A stretch of 64,000 nt of DNA, taken from Acidobacteriota bacterium (GTDB lineage Bacteria; Acidobacteriota; Polarisedimenticolia; JACPZX01). The stretch lies in assembly GCA_016195325.1 (NCBI GenBank), contig JACPZX010000062.1:32955-96954 (forward strand). The letters run 5' to 3'. This document shows, in pieces, positions 57,549 through 64,000 of this stretch. The stretch's first letter is position 1, and the number at the start of each line of letters is the position of its first letter. The notes beneath the pieces are model-generated. The model saw nothing but the letters and a program-made list of their open reading frames with translations, was not told the origin of the DNA and searched no databases. Position numbers and translations under genes: made by a program.

Positions 57549-60034
57549 CGGAGAGAAGAGTGGCGAAAGCGCTGGTCATCGTCGAATCGCCCGCGAAGGC
57601 GAAGACGATCATGAAATTCCTCGGGGCCGGGCACGTCGTAAAGGCCTCGATGGGGCACGTTCGCGATCTCCCCAAGAACAAGATCGGCGTCGACGAGAAG
57701 AAGAACTTCAAGCCGACGTACCAGGTCCTTGCGGGGCGGAAGAAGGTCATCGACGAGCTCCGGAAGAGCGCCGAGACCGCCGACGCCGTGTACCTGGCGG
57801 CCGACCCCGATCGCGAGGGAGAGGCGATCTGCTGGCATCTCGCGCAGGAGCTGAAGTCCGTCAGCAAGAAGATCTACCGGGTCCTCTTCAACGAGATCAC
57901 GAAGAAGGCGATCACGGCGGCGATGGCCAAGCCCGGGAAGATCGACGAGAACAAGGTCGATGCGCAGCAGGCGCGCCGCATCCTCGATCGGCTCGTCGGC
58001 TACAAGATCAGCCCGCTCCTGTGGGACAAGGTCCGGCGGGGCCTGTCGGCCGGGCGCGTGCAGTCCGTCGCGCTGCGGATGATTTGCGACCGGGAGAAGG
58101 AGAGAGAGGTCTTCAAGGCCGAGGAGTACTGGTCCCTGGCCGCCAAGCTCGCCGCGGGCGAGCCGCCCCCGTTCGAGGCGCGGCTCAGCAAGCGTGACGG
58201 CGAGAAGTTCGAGGCGAAGACCAAGCAGGAGATGGACCAGGTCCTCGCGGACCTCGCGGGTGCATCTTTCGTCGTCCAGGAGGTCACGGCCAAGGAGAAG
58301 AAACGCCATCCGGTCGCGCCGTTCATCACCAGCCGCCTGCAGCAGGACGCCGCGAGACGGCTCGGGTTCACCGTCAAGAAGACGATGATGATCGCGCAGG
58401 GGCTCTACGAAGGAAAGGAAATCGGCGATCTCGGCGCGGTCGGCCTCATCACCTACATGAGAACCGACTCGACGCGCATCGCGGACGAGGCGCTGTTGCA
58501 GGTCCGCGAGTTCGTCGCGAAGCGGTACGGGAAGGAGAATCTTCCCGACAAGCCGCGCGCCTACGCGTCCCGCAAGGGAGCGCAGGACGCGCACGAGGCC
58601 ATTCGCCCGACCTCGCTGGAGTTCGCTCCCGAGGTGGTGCAGAAGCACCTCTCGAAGGACGAGTTCAACCTCTACCTGCTGATCTGGAACCGCTTCGTCG
58701 CGTCGCAGATGGAGTCCGCGATCTTCGACACGACCGCCGCCGACATCCAGGCCGGCCGGTACACCTTCCGCGCCTCCGGATCGGTCGTAAAGTTCCCCGG
58801 GTTTCTCAACGTCTACGACGACTCGCCCGAGGCGAAGAAGAAGGACAAGGAGGAGGAGGCCGAGGCGGCCGACGCCGCGCGCGGCGCCGACGAGGACGAG
58901 GCCAGCCGCATCCTTCCCCCCCTCGCCCAGGGGCAGAGTCTCCGCCGGCTCGGTCTCAAGCACGAGCAGCACTTCACGCAGCCGCCGCCCCGGTACAGCG
59001 AGGCGATGCTCGTGAAAGCGCTCGAGGAGAACGGCATCGGCCGTCCTTCGACCTACGCCAGCATCCTCGGGACGATTCAGGCGCGCGAATACGTCGAGAA
59101 GGACAAGGGACGTTTCATCCCCTCGGAGATGGGGCGCCTCGTGACCGAGCTTCTCGTCCAGTCATTCGGGGACATCGTCGACATCGGCTACACCGCTCGC
59201 CTCGAGGAGGAGCTCGACGAGATCGAGGACGGGAAGCTCGACTGGGTCGAGGCGCTGAAGGAGTTCAACACCAAGTTCACGAAGGACCTCAAGCGCGCGA
59301 CCACCGAGATGCGGAACGTGAAGACCGAGGAGATCGCCACCGATTCCGTCTGCGAGAAGTGCGGCAAGCCGATGGTCATCAAGTGGGGCCGCTACGGGAA
59401 GTTCCTCGCCTGCTCCGGATACCCCGAATGCCGCAACACGCAGGAGATGCACCCGGCCGCGAACGGCGGGGAGCCGAACGCCGATGGGGTCGTGGCCGCG
59501 GCGCCCGCCGCGATTGATGAGACCTGCCCGAAGTGCGGGAAGCCGATGGTCCTCCGGAAGGGGCGCTTCGGCCCCTTCATCGCCTGCTCCGGGTACCCCG
59601 AGTGCAAGACCACCCGCCGCATCCAGGTGACCGAGAGCGGCAAGCTCGAGTCGAAGCAGGAGATCACGCTCGACGAGGAGTGCCCCAAGTGCGGGAAGAA
59701 GCTCGTCGTGAAGCACGGCCGGTTCGGCGAGTTCACGGCGTGCAGCAACTACCCGGAGTGCCGGTACACGAAGCAGAAGGACGTCGGCGTGCCGTGCCCG
59801 AAGGACGGAGGCCACGTCGTCGAGCGGCGGAGCAAGCGCGGCCGCACCTTCTACGGCTGCGACAATTACCCGAAGTGCGACTTCGTCCTCTGGAACAAGC
59901 CCGTGCTGCGCGCCTGTCCCAAGTGCCAGGCGACGTACCTGCTCGAGAAGAAGACGAAGCGCGACGGAGAGTTCGTGTACTGCTCGAACGAGGCGTGCGA
60001 CTTCAAGGAGACGATCGAGCCCGTGACGGTCTGA
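57545..60034 (+). CDS. topA: DNA topoisomerase I
   Basis: 829 residues. Start set at 57545 (ATGA overlap with dprA), because the product then opens TERRVAKALVIVESPAKAKT, the usual TOPRIM start. DREGEAICWHLAQEL holds the TOPRIM acids (DPDREGE), and the active-site Tyr is in GLITYMRTDSTRIAD. It relaxes negative supercoils. The C-terminus carries five zinc-ribbon-like units (from about residue 603); the first three have C-x2-C...C-x5-C patterns, the fourth begins CPKDGG with one Cys missing, and the fifth is CPKCQATY...CSNEACDF. A Glu/Ala/Lys-rich linker (KKKDKEEEAEAADAARGADE) lies before the active-site-distal part. Confidence 0.97.
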   Translation: MTERRVAKALVIVESPAKAKTIMKFLGAGHVVKASMGHVRDLPKNKIGVDEKKNFKPTYQVLAGRKKVIDELRKSAETADAVYLAADPDREGEAICWHLAQELKSVSKKIYRVLFNEITKKAITAAMAKPGKIDENKVDAQQARRILDRLVGYKISPLLWDKVRRGLSAGRVQSVALRMICDREKEREVFKAEEYWSLAAKLAAGEPPPFEARLSKRDGEKFEAKTKQEMDQVLADLAGASFVVQEVTAKEKKRHPVAPFITSRLQQDAARRLGFTVKKTMMIAQGLYEGKEIGDLGAVGLITYMRTDSTRIADEALLQVREFVAKRYGKENLPDKPRAYASRKGAQDAHEAIRPTSLEFAPEVVQKHLSKDEFNLYLLIWNRFVASQMESAIFDTTAADIQAGRYTFRASGSVVKFPGFLNVYDDSPEAKKKDKEEEAEAADAARGADEDEASRILPPLAQGQSLRRLGLKHEQHFTQPPPRYSEAMLVKALEENGIGRPSTYASILGTIQAREYVEKDKGRFIPSEMGRLVTELLVQSFGDIVDIGYTARLEEELDEIEDGKLDWVEALKEFNTKFTKDLKRATTEMRNVKTEEIATDSVCEKCGKPMVIKWGRYGKFLACSGYPECRNTQEMHPAANGGEPNADGVVAAAPAAIDETCPKCGKPMVLRKGRFGPFIACSGYPECKTTRRIQVTESGKLESKQEITLDEECPKCGKKLVVKHGRFGEFTACSNYPECRYTKQKDVGVPCPKDGGHVVERRSKRGRTFYGCDNYPKCDFVLWNKPVLRACPKCQATYLLEKKTKRDGEFVYCSNEACDFKETIEPVTV

Positions 60035-60040
60035 GGTGAG

Positions 60041-60940
60041 ATGAGGCGATCGGTCGCCGCCTTTCTTTCGTACCTCACGGACGAGCGCCACTACTCGCCC
60101 GCCACGGTCCGCTCATACGGCTCGGACCTCGAGCAGTTCAAGTTGTTCCTGGCCGGGCGGGGGATCGCGGCCGCGAGCCCTGGGTCGGTCGATCCCCTCG
60201 TCATCCGCGCCTTCCTCGGCTGGCTCCACGATCGCAAGGACGGCCGCGCCACGATCGCGAGAAAACTCTCCGCGGTGCGGTCGTGCTTCCGATATCTAGT
60301 CCGTGAGGGGAAGCTCGACGAGAACCCGGCGCGCTCCGTGAGGACGCCGCGGCAAGAGAAGAAACTCCCGAAGTTTCTCGACGAGGGTGAGGTGACGGTC
60401 CTTCTCGAGACGCCCGAGTCGAAGACGATCATGGGAAAGCGCGATCGCGCGCTCCTCGAGCTCCTCTACGCGACCGGGATGCGCGTCGGGGAGATCGTCT
60501 CCCTCGATCTCGCGGCCGTGGATCTCTCCGAAGGGACGATCCTCGTCCTCGGCAAGGGGAGCAAGGAGCGCCACGTCCTCTTCGGCGAGAAGGCGAAGGG
60601 CGCGCTCCTCGAGTACCTCGCGGCGCGTCGATCGTCACCCGCGCGCGCGGCGGGCCGCGGATCGGACGCCGTGTTCGTGAACAAGAACGGCACGCGCCTC
60701 ACCGATCGAAGCGTGAGGCGGATGCTCGCAGCGCGCCTCACCGAGTGCGCCTCGAAGCACCGGATCTCGCCTCACGGCCTCCGCCACTCCTTCGCCACGC
60801 ATCTCCTCAACCGGGGCGCCGATCTCCGGGCGATCCAGGAGCTGCTCGGCCACGCTTCCCTTTCCACGACCCAGAGGTACACTCACGTCAGCACGGAGCA
60901 GATGCTCCGCATCTACAACAAGTCGCATCCGAGAGCGTGA
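60041..60940 (+). CDS. xerC: Tyrosine recombinase XerC/XerD type
   Basis: 299 residues, the normal length. SAM-like N-terminal domain ([20 protein letters not shown]). The catalytic set is complete: Arg in [13 protein letters not shown], Lys in the beta-hairpin [12 protein letters not shown], His-x-x-Arg in [15 protein letters not shown], His in [12 protein letters not shown] and Tyr in [10 protein letters not shown]. Together with a partner it resolves chromosome dimers at dif. Six bp after topA, in the housekeeping context, which argues against it being a phage or integron integrase; C versus D cannot be decided here. Confidence 0.93.
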   Translation: MRRSVAAFLSYLTDERHYSPATVRSYGSDLEQFKLFLAGRGIAAASPGSVDPLVIRAFLGWLHDRKDGRATIARKLSAVRSCFRYLVREGKLDENPARSVRTPRQEKKLPKFLDEGEVTVLLETPESKTIMGKRDRALLELLYATGMRVGEIVSLDLAAVDLSEGTILVLGKGSKERHVLFGEKAKGALLEYLAARRSSPARAAGRGSDAVFVNKNGTRLTDRSVRRMLAARLTECASKHRISPHGLRHSFATHLLNRGADLRAIQELLGHASLSTTQRYTHVSTEQMLRIYNKSHPRA

Positions 60941-60965
60941 CGCCGATCGATCGGAGAGCCGTGTC

Positions 60966-61781
60966 GTGGCCGAGCACCAGGAACTTCTGACGACGGCGAT
61001 CGACGCGGCGCGCGCGGGCGCGGCGGTGATCATGGCGGCGCACCGATCCGGGGCCCGCATTCCGTACGCCGCCAAGGCGCGGAACGACTTCGTCACGGCG
61101 GTCGATCGGGAATCCGAGGCGGCGGTCGTCGGGGTCATCGCGGCCCGCCATCCGGATCACGCGATCCTCGCCGAGGAGTCGGCGGCAACGGACGGCGGCG
61201 GAGCCATCCGGTGGATCATCGACCCGCTGGACGGCACGACGAACTTCATCCACGGCTTTCCGATCTTCTGCGTCTCGATCGCGGCCGCGGTCTCCCGGCC
61301 GGGCAAGCCTTCGGGGGAGGACGTGGTTGCCGGGGTCGTCTTCGATCCGCTGCGGGAAGAGCTCTTCACGGCCACGAAGGGGGGCGGGGCGTACCTGAAC
61401 GGCGAAAGGCTTCACGTGTCCGGGCAGCGGGAGCTGTCGGGCTGCCTGCTGGCGACGGGTTTCCCGTTTCGGGCGCAACATCTGCTGGCGAAGTATCTCA
61501 GGATCTTCGAGGATCTCCACGGCGCGACGCAGGGGATCAGGCGACCCGGCTCGGCGGCGCTCGATCTCGCGTACGTCGCGTGCGGCAGGGTCGACGGGTT
61601 CTTCGAGATGTGCCTGTCGCCGTGGGACATGGCCGCGGGATCGCTCCTGATCGTCGAGTCCGGAGGGGCGTCGCGGGAGTTCGAGGGAGGCGACGGCTAT
61701 CTGGCCACGGGGAACATCGTGGCGGGGCCGCCGCGCATTCTCGAAAGCCTGCTCGCCATCATCCGAAGGCACTACCCGTGA
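60966..61781 (+). CDS. suhB: Inositol monophosphatase family protein (SuhB-like)
   Basis: 271 residues, GTG start at 60966. Metal-binding motifs of the family are intact: AILAEESAA (Glu), WIIDPLDGTTNFIHGFPIFC (Asp-x-x-Asp-Gly-Thr) and CLSPWDMAAGSLLIVESGGA (Trp-Asp). It removes phosphate from inositol monophosphate or related sugar phosphates with magnesium; in some bacteria SuhB also assists ribosomal RNA antitermination. Follows xerC by 25 bp. Confidence 0.92.
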   Translation: MAEHQELLTTAIDAARAGAAVIMAAHRSGARIPYAAKARNDFVTAVDRESEAAVVGVIAARHPDHAILAEESAATDGGGAIRWIIDPLDGTTNFIHGFPIFCVSIAAAVSRPGKPSGEDVVAGVVFDPLREELFTATKGGGAYLNGERLHVSGQRELSGCLLATGFPFRAQHLLAKYLRIFEDLHGATQGIRRPGSAALDLAYVACGRVDGFFEMCLSPWDMAAGSLLIVESGGASREFEGGDGYLATGNIVAGPPRILESLLAIIRRHYP

Positions 61782-61800
61782 GCGAAGGAGGGAATGGATC

Positions 61801-62337
61801 ATGACCGGCGCGGAAGGCAAGGCGGATCACGAGAGGTTCCAGGCCCTCCGGATCTGGCGCTCCCTCGATCACGATCGCCGGCTGAAGGCGGCGGCCTCGT
61901 TCTGGAAGTCGCCCGTCGTGAAGCCCCCCGAGATCGACATCGCGGCCGCGCTCCTCGCGCAGTCGCTCCGCTTCCGGCCGCAATCGATCAAGTCGGCCCC
62001 CCTCCCGAAGCGCGCGTCGTATCTCGCCGGGTACGCCGCGATGCCGGATCACCTGGCCGCGAACATCCTCTTCGCGTACCACCTCGCGCACCAGATCCCG
62101 ATGATGGCGCGCTTCCTCGATCTGCTGGGCATCGCCCACGAGGAGGGGCGCATCCAGGAGGAGACGCCGAAACAGAAGGTGGAAAAGCTCGGGTCCGCGG
62201 CGGCGAAGCTTTACGAGGAGTTCGACCCGCGCGACGTGACGACGTACCTCGAGACGCTCGTCAGCCAGGATGACGAGACGTGGGGCGCGCTCGCGGAGGT
62301 GCTGTCGGCACGCGAAAGCCACGGATCGAAGTCCTGA
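61801..62337 (+). CDS. Hypothetical helical protein
   Basis: 178 residues with GGAGGGAATG ending at the start. Mostly helical, soluble, no signal peptide. Segments include FQALRIWRSLDHDRRLKAAA, LPKRASYLAGYAAMPDHLAA and MARFLDLLGIAHEEGRIQEE; the last part is rich in Glu/Lys. I recognise no family. It follows suhB by 19 bp as the last gene of the dprA-topA-xerC-suhB run and its 3-prime end overlaps the convergent transglutaminase gene by 77 bp. Confidence 0.75.
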   Translation: MTGAEGKADHERFQALRIWRSLDHDRRLKAAASFWKSPVVKPPEIDIAAALLAQSLRFRPQSIKSAPLPKRASYLAGYAAMPDHLAANILFAYHLAHQIPMMARFLDLLGIAHEEGRIQEETPKQKVEKLGSAAAKLYEEFDPRDVTTYLETLVSQDDETWGALAEVLSARESHGSKS

Positions 62338-64000
62338 GGCGCTCGACCGCCTCCGGCTGGCTCGCCGGCTCCCCGTAGCGCGCGGCCTCGAACGACGCGG
62401 CCACATCCGCCGCCCCCGCCCGGCGCGCGAACTCCCCCGGGCTCACCGAGGGCTCGCGGGTCCATCCCGCGCGGGCGCATCGATGCTCGAAGGCGCGGAA
62501 GAGCACCGTCGCCGGATGATCCGAAAGCCCGGAGCGCCGTCGTCGCCACGCCCTGGACGCGCGGACGGCCGCCCAGCCCGCGGTCGAGACGGCCGCGAGC
62601 GCGGCGGCGAGCAGCAGCGTCACACCTCCGGCGAAGCGGGGGAGCCCGATCCATTCCGACATCCTCGACGCGAGCTGGCGCGTCTCGACGACGAGCGCCG
62701 CCAGCGTCAGGTCGATCCGGTCGCGGACATCCTCGAGCATTCCGCGCTGGTCCTCCAGATCGAGCCCGACGATCCACGTGTCCCAGGCGATCTCGCTCTC
62801 CTCGAGGAGGCGCTTGAGCCGGCCCGCGACATCCCACAGCGGGAGCGCCACTGTGTCCGGCGGCGTCGGATCGAGAGTCACCCATCCCTCGCCTGGAATC
62901 CACGCCTCGACCCACGAGTGCGCGTCGGACTGCCGCAGGATGGTCTGGTCCGTCAGCTCCGATCGCTCGCCGCCGTAGAAACCGTTGACGACGCGGGACG
63001 GAATCCCCTCGACGCGCAGGAGGATGGCGAGGGCCGTGGCGAAGTACTCGCAGTGGCCGGGGCGTTTCTCGATCAGGAAGTGGACGAGCGGCGACGCGAC
63101 GGCGGCGTCGTTCACGTCCAGCGAGTAGGCGTAGGAGGCGCGGAGGTGGCTTTCGAGCGCGCGCGCTTTCTCGATCGGTGCCCGCGATCGCCGTGTGACG
63201 TCCCGGGCGATCCCCGCGATCCGAGGATCGAGGTCGGGAAGCTGGAGGTAGGCGGCCGCCCGCTCGGGGGGTGCCTCGCCCGGCGGCGTGCCCTGCGGCC
63301 CGCGCCGCGTGAGGCTGTCGACGGCGTATTCGAAGCGGTGTGAGGACGACGCGGTCGCGAACAGGCTCCCGGTCCCGTCCATCTCGACCCCGTCGAATCG
63401 AGGGAGGGAGACGCTCACGACGCCGGGAGGCGTGAAGAGGACGTGCGCGTCGAGGGGCTCGAGGATGACGCTGAGGTGGAGCCGGTCGGGCCCGCGCCTC
63501 CCGCCCCGCGAGTCGAGATCCGGATCGACGATGTACGTTCCCGCCCTGTCGGCCTGGAGCCAACGGCGCCGCGATCCGCTCACGCTCCATGTCCGCCCGT
63601 CGTATCGATCGAGCGCGATCCCCCGCATCCGCAGGGGAAGCTCCAGCGGAACGTTTCCGGCCGCCGCCACGCGCATCACCGTCGCGTGGCTCTTCTTGAT
63701 GCTGCCGATCGAGCCCAGCTCGATCCGATCGGAGAAGCCGGTGAGGCTGCGCCGAAGCGTCGTACGCGAGGCCTCGCGGAAGTACCCCGTGCCGTAATGG
63801 GGGATGACGAAGAAGACCGCGAGGCCGCAGCCGACGACGACCGGGGCCGCGGCCATCGTCAGGCGCGCGAGCGGACCGCGCAGGGCCGGAGCCGGCGCTG
63901 CCGGGGAGAGCGGCCCGGCCGGAACGCCCCGCTCCGAGACGTTGAGCGCGGCGAGGGTGTACGTCGCGGCGACGAGGTAGAGCGCCATCCACATCGAGAA
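62261..64000 (-). CDS. TgpA-like transglutaminase-family membrane protein (partial, start outside window)
   Basis: At least 579 residues; the frame continues past the right edge, so the start and probably several N-terminal helices are missing. Visible: two helices (MALYLVAATYTLAALN; LTMAAAPVVVGCGLAVFFVI), a large beta-rich exterior region, and a transglutaminase core with the Cys-His-Asp set in RPGHCEYFATALAILL, QSDAHSWVEAWIPGEGW and TLDPTPP. A helix follows (FAGGVTLLLAAALAAVSTAG), then an Arg-rich DUF4129-like tail. The layout matches TgpA-type proteins, which usually sit beside a MoxR ATPase and DUF58 gene; those would lie to the right. Confidence 0.88.
   Translation of the reverse strand, partial: FSMWMALYLVAATYTLAALNVSERGVPAGPLSPAAPAPALRGPLARLTMAAAPVVVGCGLAVFFVIPHYGTGYFREASRTTLRRSLTGFSDRIELGSIGSIKKSHATVMRVAAAGNVPLELPLRMRGIALDRYDGRTWSVSGSRRRWLQADRAGTYIVDPDLDSRGGRRGPDRLHLSVILEPLDAHVLFTPPGVVSVSLPRFDGVEMDGTGSLFATASSSHRFEYAVDSLTRRGPQGTPPGEAPPERAAAYLQLPDLDPRIAGIARDVTRRSRAPIEKARALESHLRASYAYSLDVNDAAVASPLVHFLIEKRPGHCEYFATALAILLRVEGIPSRVVNGFYGGERSELTDQTILRQSDAHSWVEAWIPGEGWVTLDPTPPDTVALPLWDVAGRLKRLLEESEIAWDTWIVGLDLEDQRGMLEDVRDRIDLTLAALVVETRQLASRMSEWIGLPRFAGGVTLLLAAALAAVSTAGWAAVRASRAWRRRRSGLSDHPATVLFRAFEHRCARAGWTREPSVSPGEFARRAGAADVAASFEAARYGEPASQPEAVERLRTSIRGFRVPTAPPRARPTSRHPG

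Noticed and set aside
60041-60940. Phage or integrative-element integrase
   Set aside because: Normal XerC/D length and complete catalytic set, located between topA and suhB with no phage genes, attachment-site duplication or tRNA nearby.
1-64000. tRNA or rRNA genes
   Set aside because: No cloverleaf or rRNA signature was noticed in any intergenic region; a tRNAscan run would settle this.

Overview
The window is a high-GC (roughly two-thirds G+C by eye), gene-dense bacterial chromosome segment. Housekeeping blocks (accD-folC; dprA-topA-xerC-suhB) sit among many secreted proteins, two-component systems, a CHAT protease-like operon and a large metal-related cluster. The mix (cobalamin riboswitch ahead of secreted surface proteins, Myxococcus-like four-Cys segments, sigma/anti-sigma/CHAT operon, DUF885, DUF547, porins) suggests an uncultured Acidobacteriota or a deltaproteobacterial/myxobacterial relative. 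This is inference; no rRNA or tRNA gene was seen to settle it.

Layout. 1-1.7 kb: minus-strand operon of two secreted proteins behind a cobalamin riboswitch. 2.0-6.0 kb: minus-strand ECF-like sigma factor, zinc-motif anti-sigma factor and TPR-CHAT protein. 6.2-7.0 kb: an RHS N-terminal stub with a near-consensus promoter. 7.1-11.0 kb: class-C beta-lactamase-fold hydrolase and an OmpR/HAMP-kinase pair. 11.1-11.95 kb: a decayed gene and a DUF4160/DUF2442 pair. 12-16.3 kb: membrane spermidine-synthase-like protein and DUF885 peptidase. 16.3-21.6 kb: a repeat-rich secreted protein and a canonical three-domain multicopper oxidase (minus). 22-25.6 kb: accD, folC, a secreted TPR/beta-propeller protein.

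25.8-52.3 kb is the most unusual part. A porin, a PstS-like binding protein, a NarL-type sensor kinase and its LuxR-type regulator are followed by a leader of about 0.9 kb with inverted repeats. Then come two small cupredoxin proteins that each carry only part of the multicopper-oxidase copper motifs, a 3,905-residue secreted mosaic protein, a 172-residue secreted protein, a LolA-like protein, and a CusB/CusA-type metal efflux pair. I read it as a sense, oxidise/bind outside, and export system for a redox metal (copper or manganese are the leading guesses); the metal is not shown by the sequence.

52.4-56.1 kb (minus): ferredoxin/thioredoxin-reductase-like flavoprotein, DUF547 lipoprotein, GAF-GGDEF protein. 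56.4-62.3 kb: dprA, topA, xerC, suhB and a small hypothetical gene in close succession, converging on a truncated transglutaminase-family (TgpA-like) membrane protein at the right edge. A 110-bp repeat occurs at 1.8 and 7.0 kb and spans a gene 3-prime end plus a downstream hairpin.
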